Origin: Candidatus Bathyarchaeota archaeon A05DMB-3
GTDB lineage: Archaea > Thermoproteota > Bathyarchaeia > Bathyarchaeales > Bathycorpusculaceae
Assembly (NCBI GenBank): GCA_019685555.1
Contig: JABFQN010000002.1
Span: 1 to 64,000, forward strand
Length of the DNA stretch: 64,000 bases
Direction of reading: 5' to 3'
Translations under genes and position numbers: made by a program
Shown: positions 51,063 through 59,735 of the stretch, piece after piece
How positions within the stretch are numbered: the first letter of the stretch is position 1
How the letters are laid out: the number at the start of each line of letters is the position of its first letter
The notes under the pieces: generated by a model
The model's input: the letters and a program-made list of their open reading frames with translations, nothing else
What the model was told of the DNA's origin: nothing
Database searches by the model: none

Positions 51063-51260
51063 GTGCTAGCAATTGCGGTGCACACATTGGGTAAAAGCTC
51101 TAAAGCAGATGTGCGGAAAATGCTTAAAGAGATGGGTTATTCTGAAAAGACTGTTGAAGAAATTTTGAAATGGTATGAAAACAGCGGTTTGCATTCGGAG
51201 GGTGGCATTGAAAGGAATCTATATCCTAACAATCTTAATAGACAAAAGCATAGCCGTTAA
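51063..51260 (+). CDS. small UBA-like helical protein
   Basis: 65 residues (60 from the second GTG, 51078). SKADVRKMLKEMGYSEKTVE, EILKWYENSGL resembles a UBA three-helix bundle. It fills the gap between two genes, but its 3' third overlaps the GIY-YIG gene in another frame and loses protein-like character (YPNNLNRQKHSR). A real short gene or a fortuitous frame; low confidence. Confidence 0.35.
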   Translation: MLAIAVHTLGKSSKADVRKMLKEMGYSEKTVEEILKWYENSGLHSEGGIERNLYPNNLNRQKHSR

Positions 51261-51627
51261 AGTCGGTGCAATGGGAAAAATCTTTTTCACTCAGGGTTTT
51301 TACGCTTACGTGGGCTCCGCCCAAAACAGCCTTGAAAAGCGTTTAAATCGACATTTTAAAAAGGCGGCTAAAAGGAAGTTTTGGCACATTGACTATCTAC
51401 TTACAGAAAAACACGTAAACACTGTAAAAGCCTTCTTCAAAGATGCTGAAAAATCAGAAGAGTGTATAACTGCGCAGCGTTTAGGCGAAATTGGTGTTCC
51501 AGTTGAAGGGTTTGGCTGTTCAGATTGCAACTGTAAAAGCCACCTTTTCATGTTCAGCGACCGCCACCTGCTAGAGAATGCCTGCCTAAAACTTGGTTTT
51601 AAGCCTCTTGCCTTATCTTGCCAGTGA
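51208..51627 (+). CDS. GIY-YIG domain protein (DUF123)
   Basis: About 139 residues. KGIYILTILIDKSIAVKVGA, FFTQGFYAYVGSAQNSLEKR and LNRHFKKAAKRKFWHIDYLL carry the Y-I-L, Y-A-Y-V-G and R elements of GIY-YIG in the DUF123 subfamily; C-terminal GCSDCNCKSHLFMF is the subfamily's Cys patch. Likely a nuclease of unknown target. TTG 51208 has GGAGGG in front; the longer frame begins at 51175. Overlaps the convergent metallophosphoesterase by 15 bp. Confidence 0.78.
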   Translation: MKGIYILTILIDKSIAVKVGAMGKIFFTQGFYAYVGSAQNSLEKRLNRHFKKAAKRKFWHIDYLLTEKHVNTVKAFFKDAEKSEECITAQRLGEIGVPVEGFGCSDCNCKSHLFMFSDRHLLENACLKLGFKPLALSCQ

Positions 51628-52389
51628 ATCGCTACATTGAGAGACATCTGAAGCTTGGAGGATTTCCCGCCTTTTAATAACTTCTTCAAAGTCCATGTAG
51701 TCTCCGCCGACAATTTTCAGTTTAGCCTCAACCTTTCCATTCTTTAATGTTATCACATTGTAGGAGTTCAGGAAAAAACCTCGCAGTTTTTCACATGAAA
51801 CGCTTCCAGCGTGAACCACTTGCATGTCCTCCATTCTCCATCTCCACGGTCTGTGGCGGTGCCCACACAAAACCAAATCCACCTCAGACTTTACAAGGCT
51901 TCTTAAGACGTCGCCGGCATCTACTATGGTAATTTGGTCTGCACCAGTGTCTGGCACTGGAATTATGTGGTGATGTATAGCCACAATTTTCACTTTATCC
52001 TTATAGTTTTCTAGCGTGTTTTCCAGCCAGAGGTTTTGCCTATGTCCTACTTCCCCGTCGTCTCTGTCTGGGCGGGCACTGCTCAGCACAATTATCGCTG
52101 CGTCGCCTGTCTCCGTTACTTGGTTGAAGGGGAAGAACTGTTTGAAAAGCAAATAACCAGTAGAACGGTAATCATGGTTTCCACTGATGTAAATGACATT
52201 TTTGGCTTTCAAACGCTTAAACTCGTCAGCCGCCATCTTAAACTCGGAGAGGATGCCGTTCTCCGTGATGTCGCCAGTTACCACAACAGCGTCCGGCGAC
52301 AAAGCGTTAATTTCATCTATGGCGGTGCGGAAACTCCCATAATTAAACATGGGACCGCAATGCACATCTGAAATCTGAACAATCAGCAT
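51613..52389 (-). CDS. calcineurin-like metallophosphoesterase
   Basis: 258 residues. The five metal motifs are clear: QISDVHCG, VVTGDITENG, ISGNHDYRS, AIHHHIIPV, LCGHRHRPWRW. Family includes cyclic-nucleotide phosphodiesterases and nucleases; no SbcD or Mre11 additions are present. ATG 52389 is preferred over the frame's first codon. Divergent from the APS kinase. Confidence 0.85.
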   Translation of the reverse strand: MLIVQISDVHCGPMFNYGSFRTAIDEINALSPDAVVVTGDITENGILSEFKMAADEFKRLKAKNVIYISGNHDYRSTGYLLFKQFFPFNQVTETGDAAIIVLSSARPDRDDGEVGHRQNLWLENTLENYKDKVKIVAIHHHIIPVPDTGADQITIVDAGDVLRSLVKSEVDLVLCGHRHRPWRWRMEDMQVVHAGSVSCEKLRGFFLNSYNVITLKNGKVEAKLKIVGGDYMDFEEVIKRREILQASDVSQCSDSLAR

Positions 52390-52436
52390 GGCAACCACTT
52401 TTCAAACTCAAAGCAGAGCAACAATTAATAAACATT

Positions 52437-53039
52437 GTGCAGAAAGAAACCTATTTGGGAAGCGGCTTAAAATTGCACGATGGCTGGTGTGTCTGGATTA
52501 CGGGACTGCCGGGAAGCGGCAAATCCGTTTTAGCCGAAGCCCTAATCAGAATTTTGCTCCAGAAGGGCATCCACGCACAGCTTTTGTCCTCCGACGCTTT
52601 ACGTAAGGTTTTAACCCCTAAACCCACATATTCGCTGGAGGAACGAGACATAGTTTACGCCACACTCGTCTACATTGCAAAACTGTTAACCCAAAACGGT
52701 GTGAACGTAGTGATTGACGCCACTGGCAACTTAAGGCGTTATAGGGAAAATGCCCGCCGTCAAATCCCAAAGTTTATGGAAGCCTATCTGACTTGTCCTT
52801 TGGAAGTTTGCATGGAACGTGAATCAAAACGAGTGGAAACCCGCCAAGCGCCAAAACAAATATACACAAAAGCCTTGGAGGGAAAGGCGCCAACAGTGCC
52901 CGGCGTGGGGCAACCCTACGAACCCCCAACAAACCCCGAAATAACCATAAACACCGCCCAGTGCACACCAGAACAAGCAGCCCACAAAATTCTGGAAACC
53001 ATACAAGGCAAATGGTACCCAAAATCTAGAGGAGGCTAG
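52437..53039 (+). CDS. cysC: adenylylsulfate (APS) kinase
   Basis: 200 residues. WCVWITGLPGSGKSVLAEAL is the P-loop of CysC; LLSSDALRKVLTPKPTYSLE, DIVYATLVYIAKLLTQNGVN and VVIDATGNLRRYRENARRQI follow the family pattern, as does KALEGKAPTVPGVGQPYEPP at the substrate lid. It phosphorylates APS to PAPS. No ATP sulfurylase or PAPS reductase is in the window, so the route is unclear; a kinase for another nucleotide is possible. Confidence 0.8.
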   Translation: MQKETYLGSGLKLHDGWCVWITGLPGSGKSVLAEALIRILLQKGIHAQLLSSDALRKVLTPKPTYSLEERDIVYATLVYIAKLLTQNGVNVVIDATGNLRRYRENARRQIPKFMEAYLTCPLEVCMERESKRVETRQAPKQIYTKALEGKAPTVPGVGQPYEPPTNPEITINTAQCTPEQAAHKILETIQGKWYPKSRGG

Positions 53040-53163
53040 TCGCTATTGGCTGATTTCCCAACCAAAAACCTAGAGGAGGGTATCCAATTTAACAAAAGAA
53101 TTCAGCATAAATTGATTAAGGCGAGTACACACTATAGAGATAGACTTAAAATGAGGAGGCGAC

Positions 53164-54438
53164 ATGGAGCCTTTTAAAATTCTTCCAGTTCTAATCTGCA
53201 GAAAGGGTCAAGTTGATGAAAATTTCATGGAGAAAAAGGTAAAAAAGCTAAAGGAAAATCTGAAAATCCCCGCTCAAATATTAGAACACGCCATTATTAA
53301 TGAAGAGGGAGAAATTCCCCTTTTAAAGGAGCACTTGGCAAAGGCAGATGTTATCCTCCTCTATAAACCCCATCTTGGTTTAGGCAACTGTGTAGTCAAA
53401 ATTTCCGAGTACAATCTTCCAATAATACTTTTTAGTGATGAAGGAATGGTGAACAATCCTCTCGATGCCTTAGAGTACATTTACCCAGCAGAGAAAGTAT
53501 GGGTTGCCGTCGACTATCAAGACATAAACAACTACTTAACGGCGCTTTTTGTAAAGAAAAGGATGGAACAGACAAAAATACTGGTTTTAAATGCTGAATA
53601 TCCCCATTGGGAAAGGTTTCTTTGCCGAATCCATGGAGGAAGCGAAGCCGTTAAAGGAAAACTTGGAATCGCGCTGGAATATGTGAAAAGTGAAGAGGTT
53701 ATAAAAAGATGGGAAGGCATGGATGCAAAACGTGTTAAACCCTTAGTGGATAAATGGTTGGAAGAAGCGGAGAAGGTTGTCGAGCCAGAGGAAAAAGACC
53801 TAATTAACGTTGCAAAACTTTACCTCGTAATGAAAGACTTACTGAAGGAGAAAAATGCTCAAGCAATAACGATGGCTTATGGAGACAACCCCCTTCCAGT
53901 TCCATGCTTTGCATACACCAACCTAAGAGACGAAGGTACACCAGCAGCATGCGAAGCCGACATAATTTCCCTTCTATCAATGATAATTCTCCATTATCTA
54001 ATTGGCAAGCCATGCTTTATGGGCAACACATTCGTTGACAATAAGGATAACACATTAATCTTAAGCCATTGCGTGTGTCCCAGAAAAATGGAAGGATACA
54101 ACGCAAAAGCCACACCATATAGGTTAAGACGATATCATAGAGAAAAATTCACCGGAAGCCTCACAGCCTTTGTGGAAATGAAAAAAGGGCAAGAAGTCAC
54201 CATATGCCGCTTAAGCGGCGACTTGAAAAGCATGATAGTTGCCAAAGGGGTAATCGTGGACTGTGCAGATATGGATTCTGAAGAATATTGTAGGGTAACC
54301 GTGAAAGTGAAAATCGCCAATCCAAGAGAGTTTATCCATAAAACATCGGGAAACCATCATGTCATGGTTTATGGCAACCACCTAGAACAACTGAAAACAC
54401 TAAACAACCTGTTAGGCATAACCACAATAGAAGCATAA
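53164..54438 (+). CDS. L-fucose/arabinose isomerase-like protein of unknown substrate
   Basis: 424 residues. The second half resembles the C-terminal domain of sugar isomerases of the FucI/AraA group: VPCFAYTNLRDEGTPAACEA, DIISLLSMIILHYLIGKPCF, then HCVCPRKMEGY and LTAFVEMKKGQEVTICRLSG. The N-terminal half (ILPVLICRKGQVDENFMEKK, VILLYKPHLGLG, LPIILFSDEGMVNNPLDALE) would be the substrate-half domain. A very strong GAGGAGGCGAC ribbon binding sequence precedes ATG 53164. The archaeal members of this branch are uncharacterised; it stands alone. Confidence 0.65.
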   Translation: MEPFKILPVLICRKGQVDENFMEKKVKKLKENLKIPAQILEHAIINEEGEIPLLKEHLAKADVILLYKPHLGLGNCVVKISEYNLPIILFSDEGMVNNPLDALEYIYPAEKVWVAVDYQDINNYLTALFVKKRMEQTKILVLNAEYPHWERFLCRIHGGSEAVKGKLGIALEYVKSEEVIKRWEGMDAKRVKPLVDKWLEEAEKVVEPEEKDLINVAKLYLVMKDLLKEKNAQAITMAYGDNPLPVPCFAYTNLRDEGTPAACEADIISLLSMIILHYLIGKPCFMGNTFVDNKDNTLILSHCVCPRKMEGYNAKATPYRLRRYHREKFTGSLTAFVEMKKGQEVTICRLSGDLKSMIVAKGVIVDCADMDSEEYCRVTVKVKIANPREFIHKTSGNHHVMVYGNHLEQLKTLNNLLGITTIEA

Positions 54439-54572
54439 ACACCTAGGTCAAGTTTAATGGTTTACTTGCTTGCTCAAGCACATAATCTTATTTGATGTAA
54501 AGAAACGTTACTAAAACCAAAATGTTAATAACTTAAATGTTTCATTCCTAGAAGACGCGAAGCGGAGAAACA

Positions 54573-55586
54573 ATGGGTCACAGGAAAAAACATGCTCCTA
54601 AACGTGGTTCGCTAGCCTATTCACCTAGGAAACGCGCTAAAAGTATATTGGCGCGGATACGCTATTGGCCCAAAATAGAGGCTGAAACTCCTAGGCTTTT
54701 GGGTTTTGTTGGTTATAAAGCGGGCATGACCTACGCCATGATGGTAGAAGACCGTAAGCGTTCCCCAAATTTTGGAAAGGAAGTTATCCGCCCAGTCACA
54801 GTTTTGGAAACGCCTCCGCTTCTTGTTTGCGGAATAAGAGTTTACACTAAAACGCCTTATGGTCTGCGAACTTTAACTGAAGCTTGGATGGAAGACCCGC
54901 CAGACGAGCTTGAAAGGGTTTTCACCCTTCCAGAAAAGTTCAACACTGAAGAAAACTTGAAAAGAATAGCGGAAAAACTTGAAAAAACCTCAAAAATCCG
55001 TGTAATAGCCATAACCCAGCCAAAACAGGCAAGCATGCCGAAGAAAAAGCCAGAAGTAGCCGAAATAGAAATAGGCGGAGGCACAATTCAGCAACAATTC
55101 GAATATGCAAAAAGCCTCCTTGGAAAAACCATAAACCCCGCCGAAGTTTTCAAAGAAGGACAAAACGTGGACGTGATAGCCGTGTCTACTGGAAAAGGCT
55201 TCCAAGGACCAGTGAAACGCTGGGGAGTAAAAATCCTCCAACACAAAGGCAGAAAAACCAAGAGAGGGGTGGCAACGCTTGGACCGTGGAATCCTCACCA
55301 CGTGCTCTACAGTGTTCCACGTGCCGGACAGATGGGTTTCCATCAAAGAACAGAGTATAACAAGCGCATACTAAAAATAGGCACAGACGGGAAAGAAATC
55401 ACTCCGAAAGGCGGTTTCATGAGATACGGACCAGTTCGAGGACCCTACATGCTCCTAGAGGGAAGCATACCGGGACCAGAAAAACGTCCAATAAAACTGC
55501 GTTATCCAACCCGCCCGCCAAAAGAAACTCCAGAAGAGCCTCCACAAATCACATACATATCCCTTGAATCTCCACAGGGGAAGTAA
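54573..55586 (+). CDS. rpl3: ribosomal protein L3
   Basis: 337 residues. RKKHAPKRGSLAYSPRKRAK, LGFVGYKAGMTYAMMVEDRK, VIAVSTGKGFQGPVKRWGVK and LGPWNPHHVLYSVPRAGQMG identify uL3, archaeal/eukaryotic type. First gene of the S10-type operon. A possible weak hairpin (GCTT GCTC AAGC) lies at about 54469-54480 in the gap behind the previous gene. Confidence 0.97.
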   Translation: MGHRKKHAPKRGSLAYSPRKRAKSILARIRYWPKIEAETPRLLGFVGYKAGMTYAMMVEDRKRSPNFGKEVIRPVTVLETPPLLVCGIRVYTKTPYGLRTLTEAWMEDPPDELERVFTLPEKFNTEENLKRIAEKLEKTSKIRVIAITQPKQASMPKKKPEVAEIEIGGGTIQQQFEYAKSLLGKTINPAEVFKEGQNVDVIAVSTGKGFQGPVKRWGVKILQHKGRKTKRGVATLGPWNPHHVLYSVPRAGQMGFHQRTEYNKRILKIGTDGKEITPKGGFMRYGPVRGPYMLLEGSIPGPEKRPIKLRYPTRPPKETPEEPPQITYISLESPQGK

Positions 55587-55601
55587 AAGCGGTGAAAACC
55601 T

Positions 55602-56390
55602 ATGGCTAAAACAGTGAAAGTCTTCGACCTTGATGGGAAACCCGCTGGAAAAATAAAGCTTCCACCAATTTTTGAAACCCCCATAAGACCCGACGTCATA
55701 AAACGAGCAGTCTTAGCCATCCAATCAGCAAGATTTCAACCTCAAGGCAGAGACCCCATGGCTGGCAAAAGAACCACAGCCGAATCAAGAGGCGTAGGTT
55801 TAGGCATAGCCCGAATCCCAAGAATTAAAGGTCCAAGAGGCACAGGTGCTTTCGCTCCCGGAACAGTTGGTGGAAGACTTGCCCATCCTCCGACTTCGGA
55901 AAAGAAAATTGTTAAAAAGATTCCAAGGAAAGAAAAACGCTTAGCACTCTTTTCTGCTATAGCTGCTACAGCATCTAAAGAAATGGTGGTGTCCCGTGGA
56001 CATTCAGTGGAGGGTATTCCGCAGATTCCGCTTGTTGTTGCCAACGAACTTGAAGGATTAAAAAAGACTAGAGATGTTGAGGAAACCCTCATAAAACTCG
56101 GCGTTTTGGCAGACCTCTACAGGGTTAGAGAAAGCATAAAGGTTAGGGCTGGAAAGGGAAAACTTCGCGGAAGAAAAATGAAGCAAGCTGTCGGCCCGCT
56201 TATTGTTGTAGCTGAGGATAAGGGTGTAGGTGAAGCCGCGAGAAACATACCCGGCGTGGAAGTTGTGCCAGTTAAAAGTTTGAATGCTGAGGTGCTTGCA
56301 CCCGGCACGCATCCGGGTAGACTGACAATATGGACCGCAAGTGCCATCGAAACTTTAGATAAGCTTTACTGCAGAGGTGAAGAAGCCTAA
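55602..56390 (+). CDS. rpl4: ribosomal protein L4
   Basis: 262 residues. PPIFETPIRPDVIKRAVLAI, GVGLGIARIPRIKGPRGTGA and the C-terminal LDKLYCRG match uL4, whose extended loop lines the exit tunnel. ATG follows GGTGAAAACC; its stop overlaps the L23 start (TAATG). Confidence 0.96.
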   Translation: MAKTVKVFDLDGKPAGKIKLPPIFETPIRPDVIKRAVLAIQSARFQPQGRDPMAGKRTTAESRGVGLGIARIPRIKGPRGTGAFAPGTVGGRLAHPPTSEKKIVKKIPRKEKRLALFSAIAATASKEMVVSRGHSVEGIPQIPLVVANELEGLKKTRDVEETLIKLGVLADLYRVRESIKVRAGKGKLRGRKMKQAVGPLIVVAEDKGVGEAARNIPGVEVVPVKSLNAEVLAPGTHPGRLTIWTASAIETLDKLYCRGEEA

Positions 56391-56650
56391 TGGACCCTTA
56401 CGAAGTTATACTGTATCCTTTAATGACGGAATCCGCAAGCCTCATGGTTGAAAGTGAAAACAAGCTTGTTTTCATTGTAAACTTGAAAGCCACAAAATAC
56501 GATGTGAAAAGGGCTGTTGAGGAACTTTACGAAGTTAAAGTTGAAAAGGTCAACGTTGTTATAACGCCAGAGGGGCAAAAGAAAGCTTTTGTCAAGCTTC
56601 ATCCAGATTATAAAGCGTCAGACGTTGCCATCAAACTTGGGATACTGTAA
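56390..56650 (+). CDS. rpl23: ribosomal protein L23
   Basis: 86 residues: DPYEVILYPLMTESASLMVE, NKLVFIVNLKATKYDVKRAV, EELYEVKVEKVNVVITPEGQ. uL23 at the tunnel exit, where SRP54 docks. Confidence 0.95.
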   Translation: MDPYEVILYPLMTESASLMVESENKLVFIVNLKATKYDVKRAVEELYEVKVEKVNVVITPEGQKKAFVKLHPDYKASDVAIKLGIL

Positions 56651-56671
56651 GAGTTATGGAGTTGAAGCGTT

Positions 56672-57415
56672 ATGGGAAAAAGAATTCGTGTGCGAAGGAG
56701 GGGGCGCGGTGGACCAACATTCAGAGCTGTAACCCACAAGCGTGTTGCTCCAGCGTGTTACCCGCCAGCGGCAAAGAATATTTTTGGATCTGTGATGAAA
56801 GGCGTTATTGAAGAAATTGTCCACGACCCTGGGCGTGGCACTCCATTGGCTTTGGTGCGGTTTGAGAATGGAGAGGAATGCTACACAGTTGTTCCAGAAG
56901 GAGCTTACACGGGACAGCAAATCGAAATGGGTGGAAGAGCCTATGTTGAAGTAGGAAACATTCTGCCCGTTGGAAAAATTCCAGAAGGCACCATGATATG
57001 CAACATAGAGCTTAAACCCGGAGATGGCGGCAAAATAGCAAAATCTTCTGGCGCATACGCCACAGTCATAGCCCACACCCCTCAAGGAACCCTAATAAAA
57101 TTGCCTTCAGGAAAAACAAGATACATAAGCGACTACTGCAGAGCCACAGTAGGCGTTGTTTCCGGTGCTGGAAGGACAGAAAAACCCTTCTTAACGGCTG
57201 GAGCTAAATTCCATTTGATGAGGGCTCGGGGGCGAAAATATCCGAGGACGAGGGGAAAAGCCATGGTTGCAGCAGTCCACCCCTACGGAAGCAGCAAAAG
57301 AAGCGCAAGAAAAGTCACAACAGTTTCTCGAACCGCTCCACCAGGGAAGAAGGTTGGACTTATTGCAGCGAGGGGCGCTGGGCGCAAAAAGAAAAGGGTG
57401 ACGGAAAGCAGGTAA
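56672..57415 (+). CDS. rpl2: ribosomal protein L2
   Basis: 247 residues. RRRGRGGPTFRAVTHKRVAP, VHDPGRGTPLALVRFENGEE and MVAAVHPYGSSKRSARKVTT, with the peptidyl-transferase loop RGAGRKKKR. uL2. Confidence 0.96.
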   Translation: MGKRIRVRRRGRGGPTFRAVTHKRVAPACYPPAAKNIFGSVMKGVIEEIVHDPGRGTPLALVRFENGEECYTVVPEGAYTGQQIEMGGRAYVEVGNILPVGKIPEGTMICNIELKPGDGGKIAKSSGAYATVIAHTPQGTLIKLPSGKTRYISDYCRATVGVVSGAGRTEKPFLTAGAKFHLMRARGRKYPRTRGKAMVAAVHPYGSSKRSARKVTTVSRTAPPGKKVGLIAARGAGRKKKRVTESR

Positions 57416-57463
57416 TCAGAAAGTTTATAGCATTCATTTTCAATGGTAAACGTGAGGTAGAAA

Positions 57464-57868
57464 ATGCCAAGGGAATTCACATACCGCGGATACACGCTTG
57501 AGCAATTACAGAGCATGTCCATGGATGAATTCATAACGCTGCTTCCATCACGCCAGAGGAGAAGCCTCCATAGAGGTTTACCGCCAGAACAGAGGGCCCT
57601 CTTAGAAAACGTGAGGAAGGCAAAAGAAGCCATGCGTAAAGGGAGCAACGTGACAATAAAGACCCATGCACGGGACATGGTAATCTTGCCAGAAATGGTA
57701 GGTCTCACCATTCACGTTCATAACGGTAAGGAATTCGTTCCAGTTGAAATTAAACCGGAAATGATTGGGCATTATCTCGGCGAGTTCGCAGTAACCAACA
57801 AACCAGTTAAACATGGAACACCAGGCATAGGCGCATCCCGCTCCTCAATGTATGTACCCCTAAAGTAA
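57464..57868 (+). CDS. rps19: ribosomal protein S19
   Basis: 134 residues. [40 protein letters not shown] and [40 protein letters not shown] match uS19, archaeal form. The operon ends here rather than continuing with L22-S3; a possible stem-loop follows. Confidence 0.96.
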   Translation: MPREFTYRGYTLEQLQSMSMDEFITLLPSRQRRSLHRGLPPEQRALLENVRKAKEAMRKGSNVTIKTHARDMVILPEMVGLTIHVHNGKEFVPVEIKPEMIGHYLGEFAVTNKPVKHGTPGIGASRSSMYVPLK

Positions 57869-57870
57869 AC

Positions 57871-57917
57871 CACGATTATCGTCTTCTAAACACAGTTTGT
57901 TGTTCTAAGTAATCGTG
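57871..57917 (+). terminator. possible stem-loop after the ribosomal operon
   Basis: CACGATTA (57871-57878) pairs with TAATCGTG (57910-57917) around a 31-nt loop, just past the S19 stop and before a convergent gene. An AT-rich stem with a long loop and no U-tract makes this weak as a terminator. Confidence 0.3.
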
Positions 57918-57965
57918 ATTATTTCATGAAACATTGTCCTACAAGAGCGATGGAGTTGTGCAGTT

Positions 57966-58394
57966 TTAAGCTGTATAATCTGTTCCAGAAGGTTTCTTTC
58001 CTGCAGTTTCTTTAGCTTGAGGGATTTGCGGCAAAGGAATTGGAGGCGGAATGTTTAATGTTCTTGAGATAATTACACTTTCCACAAAAACCACGTTAGA
58101 AATTGACTGAACCAGCACTGGCGGCGGGGGCTTTTTCTCCTTATACTCCGAATAGATTTTCCCAATCTCATCCTTGCTTCCAGCCACATAAGCCCTTCCT
58201 TTAAGGCTTATCTGGGCTACTGAAGGGTTATAGTTGACGGTTAAAACGAAGGGTACTTCCAGCATTTCCTCATTCTTCTTTTCAACCTCAACAAGGTTTA
58301 GATTAGTGTTTATCTGAATTGGCGGGATGGGCTTTCGGATATCCCAGAAACGCTCTCCAGAAACATTTGTTATTAAGACATTCACCCTAATCAT
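57966..58394 (-). CDS. uncharacterised archaeal protein next to S27ae
   Basis: 142 residues. RVNVLITNVSGERFWDIRKP, INTNLNLVEVEKKNEEMLEV, PFVLTVNYNPSVAQISLKGR and VVFVESVIISRTLNIPPPIP. An alternation of beta-strands with a C-terminal helix and a Pro-rich tail recalls the SecB fold, but I cannot confirm that. It is the last gene in the run S24e-S27ae, 35 bp past the S27ae stop, and probably cotranscribed, hinting at ribosome-linked or export-chaperone work. Ends with a low-complexity tail. Confidence 0.6.
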   Translation of the reverse strand: MIRVNVLITNVSGERFWDIRKPIPPIQINTNLNLVEVEKKNEEMLEVPFVLTVNYNPSVAQISLKGRAYVAGSKDEIGKIYSEYKEKKPPPPVLVQSISNVVFVESVIISRTLNIPPPIPLPQIPQAKETAGKKPSGTDYTA

Positions 58395-58429
58395 TCAAAC
58401 CATCACATTTTAGAAGCGCATTGTGCCAT

Positions 58430-58660
58430 TTAAGTGTGTTTGTACCGTGTAAATCCGCAGTGGCCACAAGAGTATCTGTCGCCATGATCCGCCATAAAAT
58501 ATCCGGGACCGCAACGTTCACATGTTGGGCGTTGCCTAACAATTTTATCCTTTTCAACCTTGTAAAGTGTGAAAACGCCTTTCTCCTTCCTTTTTCTCTT
58601 CTCAGCTTTTCCTTTCTTTGCTTCTTCCTCTTTTCGAGCCTCTTCCACATTTTCTGACAT
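58430..58660 (-). CDS. rps27ae: ribosomal protein S27ae
   Basis: 76 residues. A long acidic/basic N-terminal extension (EEARKEEEAKKGKAEKRKRK), then FTLYKVEKDKIVRQRPTCER and a zinc ribbon CERCGPGYFMADHGDRYSCG, HCGF. In eukaryotes this protein is fused to ubiquitin; here it is free. Confidence 0.94.
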   Translation of the reverse strand: MSENVEEARKEEEAKKGKAEKRKRKEKGVFTLYKVEKDKIVRQRPTCERCGPGYFMADHGDRYSCGHCGFTRYKHT

Positions 58661-58661
58661 T

Positions 58662-58973
58662 TTACTCTTTCCCTTCCTCTTTCGGTTTTTCTGGCGGTAC
58701 GTTTCTCTTTAGAATGTATTCCGGTTCGATAAGTTTTGCGTCTTCAATTGAGGTATAAACGTTTGCCACTCCAAAGGCTATACGGGTTCCAGTTTTGGTT
58801 TCCAACTTTTTTATAAAAACTAGATTTGCATCCCTTTTTAGCAGTTTAGCAATGGCGTTCTTAACTTCAAGTCTTGGCGGGGTGCTTCCTGTTTGGTTAT
58901 GTTCCACTTGGAAGGTAACCTCTTTTCGCTTTAACAGCGCATTTTCATTTTCCGCCAGTATTTTGACTTCCAT
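58662..58973 (-). CDS. rps24e: ribosomal protein S24e
   Basis: 103 residues. EVKILAENENALLKRKEVTF, PPRLEVKNAIAKLLKRDANL, FIKKLETKTGTRIAFGVANV. eS24. Inner Met at 58973 gives the usual N-terminus; the frame is open to 59006. Precedes S27ae by 1 bp. Confidence 0.93.
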   Translation of the reverse strand: MEVKILAENENALLKRKEVTFQVEHNQTGSTPPRLEVKNAIAKLLKRDANLVFIKKLETKTGTRIAFGVANVYTSIEDAKLIEPEYILKRNVPPEKPKEEGKE

Positions 58974-59018
58974 AGAGCTTCCCTGTTGAGTGTTGACTTG
59001 ATACATTGTTCCCTTTAT

Positions 59019-59549
59019 TTAGTCTTTCGCAACTGACTGCATTGCTTTTAGGATTTCGGCGACTTCTGCTTTTTTCTGTTGTGTAGCTTTGACCACTACT
59101 ATGCCTTTTCGGGGCTGACCGTAAACAATTATTGAGTTTAAGGGAGCGTGTAGAATTGCTGCCAATGCCAGAAGGTCTTCCTCTCCCTCGACAACCACTT
59201 TCACTCTGTGATTGGCTTTGAAGGCTTCCCGGACTGCATTAAAAGCCTCAAATGTTATGGTTCCTGGAGGGTTTTTAACATGTCTTTCCTCTTCTGCCTC
59301 CAGTGGGAAGGGTTTTATGTTTAACCGCATAACCTTGTTATCCAAAATTAAAAGACGCGGGTGAATCTGGCTTTCCATAAGGTTTTTTGAAACAACATCT
59401 CCGACAGAAACAACACAAGGTGGCTTTTCCGTTTGGACCAGAAATTTTAGCCTATCCATTGTTTCATTGAAGGAACCACAGATTAATTCGCCTAAGGGCT
59501 TTTTGAGTTTCCTTCGAAGTTTTGAGGGTAAATTGTATGCTACACTCAT
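59019..59549 (-). CDS. GTP-dependent dephospho-CoA kinase (DUF359)
   Basis: 176 residues. LPSKLRRKLKKPLGELICGS, VVSVGDVVSKNLMESQIHPR and VKNPPGTITFEAFNAVREAF with VVVEGEEDLLALAAILHAPL, GQPRKGIVVVKA match DUF359, shown in Thermococcus to phosphorylate dephospho-CoA with GTP in the last step of CoA synthesis. Starts right after spt4; a typical archaeal neighbour of S24e. Confidence 0.92.
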   Translation of the reverse strand: MSVAYNLPSKLRRKLKKPLGELICGSFNETMDRLKFLVQTEKPPCVVSVGDVVSKNLMESQIHPRLLILDNKVMRLNIKPFPLEAEEERHVKNPPGTITFEAFNAVREAFKANHRVKVVVEGEEDLLALAAILHAPLNSIIVYGQPRKGIVVVKATQQKKAEVAEILKAMQSVAKD

Positions 59550-59735
59550 TTATCTAACCTTTAAGGCGTAGCGCCCCTTCTCTTTGATGTTCATGGTTTT
59601 AGCAATGGCTGAACCTTGGGGGTCAAATATTATTACTAGTCCGCTGAAGTCGTCGCTGAGGGTTGTCGTTTTACATTTTGGGCAGACGTTTCCAGTGGTT
59701 ATGAGATGGCATGAAGAGCAAGCTTTTTCACTCAT
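59550..59735 (-). CDS. spt4: transcription elongation factor Spt4
   Basis: 61 residues. KACSSCHLITTGNVCPKCKT, TTLSDDFSGLVIIFDPQGSA. Zinc-ribbon partner of Spt5 that clamps RNA polymerase. Overlaps the Rpo7 stop by 4 bp. Confidence 0.95.
   Translation of the reverse strand: MSEKACSSCHLITTGNVCPKCKTTTLSDDFSGLVIIFDPQGSAIAKTMNIKEKGRYALKVR

Noticed and set aside
53060-53163. Repeated GAGGAGG-type strings near 53030-53160 as a repeat element
   Set aside because: They are ribosome-binding-like sequences (CTAGAGGAGG twice) without further shared sequence; only the last one precedes a gene.
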